Shown here one piece after another: positions 7,185 through 18,822 of a stretch of DNA of 24,273 nucleotides. The notes beneath the pieces were generated by a model. The model did not search any database. It was not told the DNA's origin and saw nothing but the letters and a program-made list of their open reading frames with translations. The position numbers and the translations under genes were made by a program. How positions within the stretch are numbered: position 1 is the first letter of the stretch; the number at the start of each line of letters is the position of its first letter. Source of the stretch: an uncultured Gammaproteobacteria bacterium (GTDB taxonomy: Bacteria; Pseudomonadota; Gammaproteobacteria; Pseudomonadales; Pseudohongiellaceae); contig CALEJT010000032.1 of the NCBI GenBank assembly GCA_937898685.1, positions 1 through 24,273 on the forward strand, written 5' to 3'.

Positions 7185-8522
7185 ATGCTGGTGCTTGGCA
7201 TCAATCACAACACGGCGCCGGTCGAAGTGCGGGAGAAGGTGGCGTTCGCACCGGAGCTGATGCAGGAAGCATTGCAGGCCATTTGCAGCGAGGCTGGCAT
7301 GGCCGAAGCGGCGATCCTATCCACCTGCAATCGAACCGAGCTTTATTGCCAACCGCAAAGTGCCGAGCTGCCCCTCGAAGAGGTGCAGCGGCGCTTGCTC
7401 GCCTGGCTGTGCCGCTATCACAACCTGCCGGAGCAGGAACTCGAACGAGTCCTCTACACCCATCGTGACGCCGAGGCCGTGCGTCATCTGATGCGCGTGG
7501 CCAGCGGTCTCGATTCCATGGTGCTCGGCGAACCGCAGATCCTCGGCCAGATGAAGTCCGCCTACGCCGTGGCGCAGCAGGCCGCCACCGTGGGCAGTCA
7601 TCTGCATCGTGTGTTCGAGGAAGTGTTCGCGGTCGCCAAGCAGGTGCGCACCGAGACCGCCATCGGTGAGAACCCCGTGTCCGTGGCCTTCGCCGCAGTG
7701 ACCCTGGCGCAGCAGATCTTCAGCGACATCCACAAGGCCCGCGCCCTCATGATCGGCGCCGGCCGCACCATCGAACTCGTGGTGCAGCATCTCAAGCAGA
7801 GCGGTCTGCACGACATCGTGGTGGCCAACCGCACGCTCACCAACGCGCAGGAGCTGAAGGCGAAGTACGGCGTGCGCGAAGTCCTGCTGGCCGACATTCC
7901 GAAAGAACTCGAAAACACCGACATCGTCGTTTCCTCCACCGCAAGCCAGTTGCCCATCCTCGGCAAGGGCGCAGTGGAACGGGCGTTGAAGGCGCGTCGG
8001 CATCGCCCGATCTTCATGGTGGATCTCGCCGTCCCGCGCGACATCGAGCCCGAGGTGGCCGAGCTCGACGACGTCTACCTCTATACCGTCGACGATCTGC
8101 GCGAAGTGATCGACAGCAACCTGCGCAATCGCCAGGAAGCGGCGCGCGAAGCGGAAGTGATCATCGACAACGGTGTCGAAAGCTTCATGCGCAAGCAGCG
8201 CGGTTTGAGCATCGTCTCCACGCTGCGCAGCTTCCGTGAAAAGGCGGAACAGATCCGCGACGCCGAAGTGGAGAAAGCACTCAAGGCCTTGGAGCGCGGG
8301 CAGGATCCTGCCACGGTGGTGAAGGAGCTGGCGCGTCTGCTGACCAACAAATTGATCCACGCCCCCAGCGTGCAGATGAAGAAGGCGAGTGCCGATGGTC
8401 ACGTCGAATTGATTCAACTCGCCGAGCAATTGTTCGAGCTGGAAGCGAGCAACGAAGCCCCCCGCAGTGACGCTGCCGCGCCGCAGGAAACGCCCGCGCC
8501 GCAGTCGAAGTTGCAGTCCTGA
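7185..8522 (+). CDS. hemA: glutamyl-tRNA reductase
   Basis: This NADPH-dependent enzyme reduces the glutamyl group of Glu-tRNA(Glu) to glutamate-1-semialdehyde, the first committed step of C5-pathway heme synthesis. The 445 residues include GINHNTAPVEVRE (5-17), the nucleophilic Cys48 in STCNRTELYC, the signature ASGLDSMVLGEPQILGQMK (106-124) and the nucleotide-binding motif GAGRTIEL (191-198). E. coli has GAGET here; the Arg194 replacement is unusual in my recollection. Length exceeds E. coli HemA (418), partly because of a C-terminal alanine/proline/glutamine-rich tail of about 25 residues. It is divergent from the TPR gene and followed after 11 bases by prfA. Confidence 0.97.
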   Translation: MLVLGINHNTAPVEVREKVAFAPELMQEALQAICSEAGMAEAAILSTCNRTELYCQPQSAELPLEEVQRRLLAWLCRYHNLPEQELERVLYTHRDAEAVRHLMRVASGLDSMVLGEPQILGQMKSAYAVAQQAATVGSHLHRVFEEVFAVAKQVRTETAIGENPVSVAFAAVTLAQQIFSDIHKARALMIGAGRTIELVVQHLKQSGLHDIVVANRTLTNAQELKAKYGVREVLLADIPKELENTDIVVSSTASQLPILGKGAVERALKARRHRPIFMVDLAVPRDIEPEVAELDDVYLYTVDDLREVIDSNLRNRQEAAREAEVIIDNGVESFMRKQRGLSIVSTLRSFREKAEQIRDAEVEKALKALERGQDPATVVKELARLLTNKLIHAPSVQMKKASADGHVELIQLAEQLFELEASNEAPRSDAAAPQETPAPQSKLQS

Positions 8523-8533
8523 ACGTCCTCTGT

Positions 8534-9622
8534 ATGAATCCTTCGCTCAACGCCAAACTGGAATCGTTGCTGGAACGCTATGAGGAACTCGAGCGCCTCT
8601 TGAGCGAGGCCGACGTCATCGCGAACCAGGACAAGTTCCGCGCCTATTCCAAGGAATATGCCGAACTCGAACCGGTGGTGCGCAGCTTCCGCGAACTGCA
8701 GGAAGTGAAGCAGGCCCTGGCCGATGCCGAAGCGCTGCGCCGTGATTCCGATCCCGACCTGCGCGCGATGGCGGAGGAAGAGATCACACGTTGCGAAGAA
8801 CGCCTCGCACAGCTCGAGAGTGAATTGCAGAAGTTATTGCTGCCGCGCGATCCGCGCGACGGCTGCAACGTGTTCCTCGAAATCCGTGCCGGCACTGGCG
8901 GCGATGAAGCCGCGCTCTTCTCCGGTGATCTCTTCAAGATGTACTGCCGCTACGCCGAGTCGCAGGGTTGGCGTGTGGAAATCCTCAGCGAACGTCGCGG
9001 CGAACACGGCGGTTACAAGGAAGTGATCAGTCGCGTCGAAGGTAACAACGTCTACGGCAAGTTGAAGTTCGAATCGGGGGCACATCGCGTGCAGCGTGTG
9101 CCCGAAACCGAAGCGCAGGGGCGTGTGCACACTTCGGCCTGCACCGTCGCGGTCTTGCCCGAACCCGAGGAAAGCGCAGAGATCGAACTCAACAAGAACG
9201 ATCTGCGCATCGATACCTTCCGCGCCAGCGGCGCCGGTGGTCAGCACGTGAACAAGACCGACTCCGCCATCCGCATCACCCACATTCCGACCGGCATCGT
9301 GGTCGAGTGTCAGGACGAGCGTTCGCAGCACAAGAACCGCGCGCGGGCGATGAGTCTCTTACTCGCGAAATTGCAGTCGGCGGCGGATGCCGAACGCATG
9401 CAGGAAGAAACCGAAACGCGACGCATGCTGGTCGGCTCCGGTGATCGTTCGGAAAAGATCCGCACCTACAACTTCCCCGATGGTCGCGTCACCGATCATC
9501 GCATCAAACTCACGCTCTACAAACTGGCCGACGTGCTCAATGGCGACATGGAAGATCTGATCCAGCCGCTCTTGGCCGAATATCAGGCCGATCAGTTGGC
9601 CGAACTGGCCGGCACGCGATGA
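8534..9622 (+). CDS. prfA: peptide chain release factor 1
   Basis: RF1 recognises UAA and UAG stop codons and triggers hydrolysis of peptidyl-tRNA. The 362-residue protein carries the stop-codon-reading PxT tripeptide as Pro-Glu-Thr (190-192, in RVPETEAQGRVHTSA) and the catalytic GGQ loop (235-237, in ASGAGGQHVNK). The N-terminal third is the helical domain 1. Length matches E. coli RF1 (360). It starts 11 bases after hemA without a clear Shine-Dalgarno sequence and overlaps prmC by 4 bases. The methylase for its GGQ glutamine is encoded next. Confidence 0.98.
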   Translation: MNPSLNAKLESLLERYEELERLLSEADVIANQDKFRAYSKEYAELEPVVRSFRELQEVKQALADAEALRRDSDPDLRAMAEEEITRCEERLAQLESELQKLLLPRDPRDGCNVFLEIRAGTGGDEAALFSGDLFKMYCRYAESQGWRVEILSERRGEHGGYKEVISRVEGNNVYGKLKFESGAHRVQRVPETEAQGRVHTSACTVAVLPEPEESAEIELNKNDLRIDTFRASGAGGQHVNKTDSAIRITHIPTGIVVECQDERSQHKNRARAMSLLLAKLQSAADAERMQEETETRRMLVGSGDRSEKIRTYNFPDGRVTDHRIKLTLYKLADVLNGDMEDLIQPLLAEYQADQLAELAGTR

Positions 9623-10464
9623 CACTGAGCGAAGCGCTGCGCACAGCCAGTCAACGTTTTGCCGGCGACACGGCGCTGATCGATGCGCAACTGTTGTTGT
9701 GTGCCGTGCTCGATGCGCCGCGCAGTCGTCTCTACTCTCATCCCGAACAGGAGCTGACGACCGAGCAGCAGCAGCGCTTCGAGGAGTTGTGCACACGCCG
9801 CGCTGCCGGTGAACCGATGGCCTACATCCTCGGGCGTCGCGAATTCTGGAGCCTCGAACTCGAGGTGTCGCCGGGCGTGTTGATTCCGCGTCCCGAAACC
9901 GAATTGTTGGTGGAAGTGGCGCTGCGTTTGGGTGGCAAGAACAATGGCCGCGTCGCTGATCTCGGCACTGGTTCGGGTGCGATCGCGTTGGCGCTGGCAA
10001 GCGAGTGTCCGCACTGGCACATCGTTGCGGTGGAACGCAGTGCCGAGGCCTGCGCCGTGGCGCAGCGCAATTTCGCGAGGGCTGGCTTGAACAATCTCGA
10101 ACTGCGCGAAGGTTCGTGGTGTGCGCCGCTGCATGAACTCGACTATCTACTGATCGTTTCCAATCCGCCCTATCTCGCGCCGCAGGATCCTCATCTACAT
10201 GAAGGAGACCTGCGTTACGAACCGCAGAGCGCACTCGTTGCAAACGACGATGGCCTGGCCGATCTGCGCGAACTGGCCACTACCGCACCAGAACATCTCG
10301 CACCGAAGGGTTGGTTGATACTCGAACACGGGTGGCAGCAGGGCGAAGCGGTGCGTGAACTGCTGGAGCGCAATGGTTTTGCGCAGATCGCCACTTACCG
10401 TGATACTGCCGGGCACGAACGCGTGACGGCTGGCAGAAAACCGGCAGGGGCAGGGCATGAGTGA
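9619..10464 (+). CDS. prmC: release factor glutamine N5-methyltransferase
   Basis: PrmC (formerly HemK) transfers a methyl group from S-adenosylmethionine to the GGQ glutamine of release factors, which increases termination efficiency. The 281-residue protein has an N-terminal helical domain, PRPETELLVE (90-99), the SAM-binding motif DLGTGSGAIALAL (114-126) and the catalytic NPPY (182-185). It overlaps the end of prfA as ATGA and the start of moeB by 8 bases, so the three genes form one tightly coupled unit. Confidence 0.97.
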   Translation: MTLSEALRTASQRFAGDTALIDAQLLLCAVLDAPRSRLYSHPEQELTTEQQQRFEELCTRRAAGEPMAYILGRREFWSLELEVSPGVLIPRPETELLVEVALRLGGKNNGRVADLGTGSGAIALALASECPHWHIVAVERSAEACAVAQRNFARAGLNNLELREGSWCAPLHELDYLLIVSNPPYLAPQDPHLHEGDLRYEPQSALVANDDGLADLRELATTAPEHLAPKGWLILEHGWQQGEAVRELLERNGFAQIATYRDTAGHERVTAGRKPAGAGHE

Positions 10465-11218
10465 AGAAGAACTGCTGAGCGACGAAGAACTGTTGCGTTA
10501 CAGCCGGCAGGTGATGCTGCCGCAGTTCGACGTGGCAGGGCAGGAGGCGCTGCGCAAGGCGCGCGTGCTGATCGTCGGACTCGGTGGTCTCGGCTGTCCC
10601 GCTTCCATCTATCTCGCCGGTGCTGGCGTCGGCACCCTGGTACTGGCCGACGCCGATACCGTCGATCTCAGCAACCTGCAGCGGCAGATCGCCCACACCA
10701 CGGCACGCATCGGCGCGAACAAGGCCGAGTCGGCCGCGGTCACGCTGCGCGAGCTCAATCCGCACGTGCAGTTGGAAATCGTTCCCGAAAGACTGGAAGG
10801 CGAACGACTCCGCTCGCTGGTGGCGAGCGTCGACGTGGTGCTCGACTGCACCGACAACTTCGCCACCCGCTTCGCGCTCAACGCAGCCGCCTTCGCCGCC
10901 AAGGTGCCGCTCGTCTCCGCCGCCGCCATCCGCATGGAGGCGCAGCTGAGCGTATTCGATCCGCGGCGTGAAGATTCGCCGTGCTATCGCTGTCTTTATG
11001 ACGAAGACGCCGAGCTCGATCTCAGTTGTGCGCAAAATGGCGTGCTGGCACCGCTCGTCGGTGTGCTGGGCACCTTGCAGGCGATCGAGTGCATCAAGCT
11101 GCTGAGCGGCATGGGCACTCCGCTCGTGGGCAAGCTCTTGCTGTTCGATGCTCTGCAGCTGCAATTTCGCGAATTGAAGCTGAAACCGGCGCCATCTTGC
11201 CCCGTGTGCCGCGATTGA
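10457..11218 (+). CDS. moeB: MoeB/ThiF-type adenylyltransferase
   Basis: This E1-like enzyme adenylates the C-terminal glycine of a small sulfur carrier (MoaD in molybdopterin synthesis, ThiS in thiamine synthesis). The 253 residues show GLGGLGCPAS (41-50), DADTVDLSNLQRQ (65-77), DCTDNFATR (130-138) and two Cys pairs that form the zinc site (Cys176/Cys179 and Cys248/Cys251). Cys191 in DLSCAQNGVLAP matches the semi-conserved cysteine of the family. The position after prmC is where Pseudomonas has moeB, and length fits MoeB (249 in E. coli). MoeB and ThiF cannot be separated with certainty from sequence alone. Confidence 0.9.
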   Translation: MSEEELLSDEELLRYSRQVMLPQFDVAGQEALRKARVLIVGLGGLGCPASIYLAGAGVGTLVLADADTVDLSNLQRQIAHTTARIGANKAESAAVTLRELNPHVQLEIVPERLEGERLRSLVASVDVVLDCTDNFATRFALNAAAFAAKVPLVSAAAIRMEAQLSVFDPRREDSPCYRCLYDEDAELDLSCAQNGVLAPLVGVLGTLQAIECIKLLSGMGTPLVGKLLLFDALQLQFRELKLKPAPSCPVCRD

Positions 11219-11278
11219 CCTAGGAAGTCCGCACTGGAAGAATTGCGGGCTGATTTTCGATCCAGTTGGAACAGTTCA

Positions 11279-11905
11279 ATGACCTTTGCTCCGCGTTTCG
11301 CCTCGAAAGTACGAACTGCCGTTCACCAGTGCGCCGGTGCCTTGCTGGCCGCAAGTCTCCTGTGTGCCAGTGCCACGTCGCAGGCGGCCGAAGTCGGCGG
11401 CGACTACACGCTCACCAAGCAATATGGCAGCGTGCTGTTCCGCGTGATGCAGCAGGAGTACCTGTACCTCGTCGGTCGTTTCGACAACTACTCCGGCACC
11501 TTGCATCTGGACACCGAAAATCTTGCCAACTCCTCGCTCACCGCGACGGTCGACATGAGCAGTCTCAACATGGCCGACAAAGACGTGGCCGAGACGCTGG
11601 TCAGCAGCAGCGTCTGGTTCAACACCAGTGTCTACACCGAAGCGAAGTTCACCAGCACCTCCACGGAGGTGGTGGATGAAGACGAGGTCATCTTCCACGG
11701 TGAACTGAACTTCCTGGGCAAGACCCAGCCGTGGGACCTGCACGTGACCTTCTTCGGTGGCACCGATGGTGAACTCGGTGGCAGCACGGTGGGCATCCTC
11801 GGCAAGGGCAGCATCAACCGCCTTGATTTCGGCATGGATCAGTACCGCAACATGGCGGCCGATGTGGTGGAAATCGAAGTCAACGTCAAATTCAACCGCA
11901 ACTGA
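11279..11905 (+). CDS. YceI-family periplasmic protein
   Basis: YceI proteins form a lipocalin-like beta barrel that binds polyisoprenoid or other amphiphilic molecules in the periplasm. The frame extends back to a TTG at 11243, but I chose the ATG at 11279 (weak GGAA upstream) because it begins a normal Sec signal peptide with cleavage near SQA-AEVGG. The 208-residue product has the family pattern GSVLFRVM, LVGRFDNYSGTL, a central strand-rich region and the end motif NRLDFGMDQYRNMAADVVEIEV (split across adjacent strands). The histidines often found at the first strand are replaced by glutamines here. The ligand is unknown. It is followed after 13 bases by a small lipoprotein gene. Confidence 0.85.
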   Translation: MTFAPRFASKVRTAVHQCAGALLAASLLCASATSQAAEVGGDYTLTKQYGSVLFRVMQQEYLYLVGRFDNYSGTLHLDTENLANSSLTATVDMSSLNMADKDVAETLVSSSVWFNTSVYTEAKFTSTSTEVVDEDEVIFHGELNFLGKTQPWDLHVTFFGGTDGELGGSTVGILGKGSINRLDFGMDQYRNMAADVVEIEVNVKFNRN

Positions 11906-11918
11906 GATCCGGAACCCT

Positions 11919-12224
11919 ATGCGCATCATTCTTTCGAGCCTGGCGCTGTTTGCGCTTACCGCTTGTTCCTTCGTCAAGATCACGCCTGCCGGTGACAACG
12001 TCGCCGTTCTCGACGCCTCCCAGGTCGGCAACTGCATCTCCGCCGGTGCCGTCACCGTGGCAGTGGTGAACAAGGTCGTGGTCAATCGCGATCCGCAGAC
12101 CGTCGCGCAGGAGCTGCGCACGCTGGCACGCAACCGTGCCGCCAGTCGCGGCGACACCATCGTACCGACCACGGGCGTGGTCAATGGCGAGCAGACCTTC
12201 GCCATCTACCAGTGCCGTCGTTGA
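11919..12224 (+). CDS. small DUF4156-like lipoprotein
   Basis: This 101-residue product has a short lipoprotein signal peptide with lipobox LTAC and lipidated Cys16. The mature part has a conserved-looking Cys in QVGNCISAG, an amphipathic helix AQELRTLARNRAASRGD and a C-terminal Cys in YQCRR. The two cysteines may form a disulfide. The layout resembles DUF4156 proteins such as E. coli YjeI, whose function is not known. A GGAA Shine-Dalgarno sequence sits at 11911-11914. The stop codon region contains the GAGG used by the following helicase gene, so the two are likely coupled. Confidence 0.75.
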   Translation: MRIILSSLALFALTACSFVKITPAGDNVAVLDASQVGNCISAGAVTVAVVNKVVVNRDPQTVAQELRTLARNRAASRGDTIVPTTGVVNGEQTFAIYQCRR

Positions 12225-12234
12225 GGTCGGATAG

Positions 12235-13590
<1,356 letters not shown>

Positions 13591-13642
13591 TCAGAATGGG
13601 TTGAGCGCCACCGACTGATCGGAACGGAAAGTTGAGAGAGGC

Positions 13643-13680
13643 AAAAAGCCGCTGTGCTCCAAAAGAGTCAGCGGCTTTTT
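13643..13680. terminator. bidirectional terminator between rhlB and the antiporter gene
   Basis: AGCCGCTG (13647-13654) pairs with CAGCGGCT (13669-13676) across a 14-base loop. The stem is preceded by an A run and followed by a T run, so it gives a U-tract in both directions. It lies between two convergent genes and can stop transcription from both. Confidence 0.9.
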
Positions 13681-13692
13681 CTTTGCCGGAAA

Positions 13693-15441
13693 TCAGTGAC
13701 TGGCGTGCAGCGGTGCGGCGCCGGCGGCCGTGTGCTGGTCCTTGGGCTGCGGCCTGAACTGCTGCAGTACGTGCGAGATCATGCCCTTGGCGAGTTCCTC
13801 GCCGTCGTAGAACACCTGGCCGATGCCTTCGGAGCGCCAGAGTTGCGCTTCTTCCGGATTGTGCGTACGCAGTGCGATGCGGATGTCCGGATTCAAGGTC
13901 TTGGCGGTTTCCACGATGCGATGCACGTCCGCGGTATCGGGTGCTGCTACGACCAGCATGCCGGCGTGGGCGATGTGGGCCTGAATCAGCGCCTGCGGAT
14001 CGGAGGCATTACCGGCGACCACGGCGAACTTGTTGCGGCGCAGATCCTCGGCCAGCTCACGCTTGTGCTCGACCACGACGCAGGGAATGTCCTGATTTTC
14101 CAGTGCCTGGCACACGCGTTTGCCGACGCGACCATAGCCCACCACCACGACGTGGCCCTGCAGATAACGTTCTTCGGTCTCGGGTGGGAGCGTGGCGAGC
14201 GGCGAGGTGTCGATCTCGAGACGGCGGGCCCAGCCGTAGCGATTCAAGGTCCAACGCTCGAACGGCTTGATCAGCTTGAACAGGAAGGGATTGATCGCAA
14301 TCGACAACAGGGCGCCCGCCAGGATCAGGCTGTAGCCTTCGGGCTCGAGCAGTCCCAGCCCCATGCCGAGGGCGGCAAGGATGAATGAGAACTCACCGAT
14401 CTGCGCCAGGGCGGCAGCGATGGTGAAGGCCGTCTTCACCGGATAACGGAAGAGAAGCGTGAGCACGGTGGCGGCAAAGGATTTGCCGAGGATGATGATG
14501 GCCATCACGGCCACGATCTTCCCAGTGTTCTCGAGCAGTGTGTAGGGATCGAACATGGTGCCGACCGATACGAAGAACAGCACCGAGAAGGCGTCACGCA
14601 ACGGCAGGGATTCTTCCGCCGCACGGTGCGCGAATTCCGACTCGCGCATCACCATGCCGGAGAAGAAAGCGCCCAGCGCGAAGGACACACCGAAGAGCTC
14701 CGACGCCAGATAGGCGATGCTGATGGCGATGGTGATCACGGTAAGAGTGAAGAGCTCGCGCGATCCGGTGTGAGCGACGAGCCAGAGGATGCGCGGCAGG
14801 AGCTTGCGACCGACGAGCAGCATCAGTGCCACGAACAGGCTCACCGTGAGAACCGTCATTCCAATTGCCTGCCACAGCGGCTGGCCTGCAGTGCCGCTTT
14901 CACCTACAGAACTTCCGGTGATTTCTCCGAGAGGAGGCAGCAAGACCAGAACCAGCACCATGGCGAGGTCTTCCACCACGAGCCAGCCGACGGCGATGCG
15001 ACCATCGATCGAATCGAGCGAGCCGTGCATTTCGAGTGCTTTCAGAAGCACCACCGTACTCGCGCATGAGAGCGATAGTCCGAAGACGATGCTGGAGGCG
15101 AGATTCCAACCCCACCAGTGCGCGAGGCCGGCACCGAGGGCCGTAGCAAAACCCATCTGCACGACGGCACCGGGAAGAGCGATACGTTTTACCGAGAGGA
15201 GGTCGTCGAGCGAGAAGTGCAGGCCGACGCCGAACATGAGGAGCATCACACCGATTTCGGTGAGCTGTGCGGTGATCTCTGCGTCTGCGACTATGCCGGG
15301 AGTACTGGGGCCGATCAGGATGCCTGCTAGCAAATATCCGATCAGGGCTGGTAGTCGCAGACGAGAGGCAAGGAAACCAAAAACTAGCGCGAAGCCAAAA
15401 CCATAGGCGAGCGCTGAGATCAGCGAGATTTCATGATGCAT
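13693..15441 (-). CDS. Kef/YbaL-type monovalent cation:proton antiporter
   Basis: This 582-residue inner-membrane protein has two parts. Residues 1 to about 392 are a CPA2 Na+/H+ exchanger-type domain of around 12 hydrophobic segments (for example LPALIGYLLAGILIGP and a VVEDLAM segment at 155-161). Residues 429 to about 545 are a cytoplasmic TrkA-N/RCK domain with the NAD-type loop VVVVGYGRVGK (431-441) and VVEHK. The arrangement and length match YbaL/RosB and KefB/C proteins, which exchange K+ or Na+ for H+. The GSH-sensing features of true KefB/KefC were not assessed, so I leave the symbol empty. It ends at the bidirectional terminator. Confidence 0.9.
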   Translation of the reverse strand: MHHEISLISALAYGFGFALVFGFLASRLRLPALIGYLLAGILIGPSTPGIVADAEITAQLTEIGVMLLMFGVGLHFSLDDLLSVKRIALPGAVVQMGFATALGAGLAHWWGWNLASSIVFGLSLSCASTVVLLKALEMHGSLDSIDGRIAVGWLVVEDLAMVLVLVLLPPLGEITGSSVGESGTAGQPLWQAIGMTVLTVSLFVALMLLVGRKLLPRILWLVAHTGSRELFTLTVITIAISIAYLASELFGVSFALGAFFSGMVMRESEFAHRAAEESLPLRDAFSVLFFVSVGTMFDPYTLLENTGKIVAVMAIIILGKSFAATVLTLLFRYPVKTAFTIAAALAQIGEFSFILAALGMGLGLLEPEGYSLILAGALLSIAINPFLFKLIKPFERWTLNRYGWARRLEIDTSPLATLPPETEERYLQGHVVVVGYGRVGKRVCQALENQDIPCVVVEHKRELAEDLRRNKFAVVAGNASDPQALIQAHIAHAGMLVVAAPDTADVHRIVETAKTLNPDIRIALRTHNPEEAQLWRSEGIGQVFYDGEELAKGMISHVLQQFRPQPKDQHTAAGAAPLHASH

Positions 15442-15561
15442 ATACGGTACTTCTTACGATGGTCGCCGCAGTCTATCGGAGCGATGCCACCCGTAAAAGC
15501 GCCGTTTAAATTTTTTTGGAAGTGGATGTTGACGAGTAAGAGCGCGAGCCAGAGGCGCGCA

Positions 15562-15876
15562 TTACTGCGCGCCGGCTTCTCGCAGAATCTCGGCGTATTC
15601 CGTACCGTGACGATGCGTCGAGATCAGCTGTAACAAGGTGCGGCCATCGGGACCGGGCTGATTGATGTTGCGGCCTTCTTCGATGAAGAAGTTTATGAAG
15701 CGACTGAAGGCATCCGGCACCATGCCGCGATAGGCCTTGAGCAACACGTGATAGTCGGGATGCTCGCCTTCGGTCGTTTCCATCGCCAGGAAGCTGCGAA
15801 CGCGTTCATCGCTCCACCATTCGTCGACGACGGCACGCTGCGTGCGCTCGGCACCGCTCTTCTTTTCAGTTTTCAT
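15562..15876 (-). CDS. PA4642-family small protein, ankyrin-like C-terminus
   Basis: This 104-residue cytoplasmic protein has no signal peptide. It resembles the uncharacterised PA4642 family of Pseudomonas in its pattern WWSDERVRSFL, YHVLLKAYRGM, FSRFINFF and a final segment DGRTLLQLISTHRHG that reads like half of an ankyrin repeat. The Shine-Dalgarno sequence GAGGA lies 8 bases before the ATG. It starts 26 bases after the gatB stop, so it is probably the last gene of the gatCAB operon. The function is unknown; the family name is from memory and not searched. Confidence 0.75.
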   Translation of the reverse strand: MKTEKKSGAERTQRAVVDEWWSDERVRSFLAMETTEGEHPDYHVLLKAYRGMVPDAFSRFINFFIEEGRNINQPGPDGRTLLQLISTHRHGTEYAEILREAGAQ

Positions 15877-15902
15877 GGCGAATCCTCGTATTGCGTGGCC
15901 GG

Positions 15903-17339
<1,437 letters not shown>

Positions 17340-17353
17340 GTGTGCGTCCTCCC

Positions 17354-18811
17354 TCAGGCCTGCGTACCCGGCGTGCGGGTATGCCAGTCGGTGGCCAGTT
17401 GGAACTGGTGGGCGACGTTCAACAGTCGCGCCTCATCGAAATCGCGTCCCACGATCTGCAGACCCACCGGCAGACCTTTGACGAAGCCGGCCGGGATCGA
17501 CATGCCGGGCAGGCCGGCGAGGTTGACGGCGATGGTGTAGATGTCTTCGAGGTACATGGTCACCGGGTCCTTGCTCTTGCTGCCGAGCGGGAAGGCCGTG
17601 CTGGGCGTGGTCGGGCCCATGATGACGTCGACCTGCTCGAAGGCGCGGGTGAAATCTTCTTTGACGAGGCGGCGCACCTTCTGCGCCTTGATGTAGTAGG
17701 CATCGTAGTAACCGGCGGACAGCGCGTAGGTGCCCACCATGATGCGGCGCTTGACCTCGGCACCGAAGCCTTCGCTGCGGCTGCGCTTGTAGAGGTCTTC
17801 CAGATCCTGCGGTTTGTCGCAGCGGTAGCCGTAGCGCACGCCGTCGTAGCGCGACAGGTTGGCCGAAGCTTCGGCCGGAGCGATCACGTAGTAGGCGGAG
17901 ATCGAGAGATGGCTGTTGGGCAGGCTCACTTCGACCAAGGTGGCGCCGAGGCTTTCAAACACGGCGAGTGCGGCGCGGATCTGCTGTTCGACTTCCGCAT
18001 CGAGGCCCGTGGCGAAGTGTTCCTTCGGCAGGCCGATGCGCAGGCCCTTGAGCGGCTGCGCCAGCGCGGCGACGTAGTCGGGCACCGGCAGGTCGGCGCT
18101 GGTGGAATCCTTGGGATCGAAGCCGGCCATGGCCTGCAGCAGCAGGGCGGCATCTTCGGCGCTGCGGGTCAGCACCCCGGCCTGATCCAGACTGGAGGCG
18201 TAGGCGATCATGCCCCAGCGCGAGATGCGGCCGTAAGTGGGCTTGATGCCGGTGAGGCCGCAGAAGGCGGCGGGCTGACGGATCGAACCGCCGGTGTCGG
18301 TGGCGGTGGCGGCGGGGCAGAGCGAGGCCGCGACGGCGGCAGCGGAACCGCCGGAGGAACCACCTGGCACCATGTCGTGGTTCCAGGGGTTGCGGACGGG
18401 GCCATACCAGCTGGATTCGTTGGATGAACCCATGGCGAACTCGTCCATGTTGGTCTTGCCGAGGGTCACCATGCCGGCCTGATCGAGCTTCTCGACCACA
18501 GTGGCGTCATAGGGTGCGATGAAGTTGTCCAGCATGCGCGAGGCGCAGGAGGTACGGACGCCGCGGGTGCAGAAGATGTCTTTGTGCGCCAGCGGCACGC
18601 CGAGCAGCGGGGCGGTTTCGCCCTTGGCGCGGCGGGCATCGGCGGCTTCGGCCTGGGCCAGGGCACGCTCGGGCGTGACGGTGATGTAGGCGTTGAGCGC
18701 GGCGTTCTGGGCTTCGATCTGCGCCAGGTAGGCGCGGGTGAGCTCGACGCTGGAATACTCGCCCTTGGCGAGTGCGCGGGAGATGTCGGCGATGCCTTGC
18801 TTCAGGTTCAT
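17354..18811 (-). CDS. gatA: Asp/Glu-tRNA(Asn/Gln) amidotransferase subunit A
   Basis: GatA is the amidase-signature subunit that releases ammonia from glutamine. The catalytic triad is visible as Lys77 (PLAHKDIF), Ser152/Ser153 region of GGSSGGSAA and Ser176 (TDTGGS). The frame can begin at a GTG (18826) overlapping the gatC stop, but I chose the ATG at 18811 because AGG at 18821-18823 is a well-placed Shine-Dalgarno sequence and MNLKQGIADISRAL is a usual GatA N-terminus. The product is 485 residues, the normal length. Confidence 0.97.
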   Translation of the reverse strand: MNLKQGIADISRALAKGEYSSVELTRAYLAQIEAQNAALNAYITVTPERALAQAEAADARRAKGETAPLLGVPLAHKDIFCTRGVRTSCASRMLDNFIAPYDATVVEKLDQAGMVTLGKTNMDEFAMGSSNESSWYGPVRNPWNHDMVPGGSSGGSAAAVAASLCPAATATDTGGSIRQPAAFCGLTGIKPTYGRISRWGMIAYASSLDQAGVLTRSAEDAALLLQAMAGFDPKDSTSADLPVPDYVAALAQPLKGLRIGLPKEHFATGLDAEVEQQIRAALAVFESLGATLVEVSLPNSHLSISAYYVIAPAEASANLSRYDGVRYGYRCDKPQDLEDLYKRSRSEGFGAEVKRRIMVGTYALSAGYYDAYYIKAQKVRRLVKEDFTRAFEQVDVIMGPTTPSTAFPLGSKSKDPVTMYLEDIYTIAVNLAGLPGMSIPAGFVKGLPVGLQIVGRDFDEARLLNVAHQFQLATDWHTRTPGTQA

Positions 18812-18822
18812 GTACTGCGACC

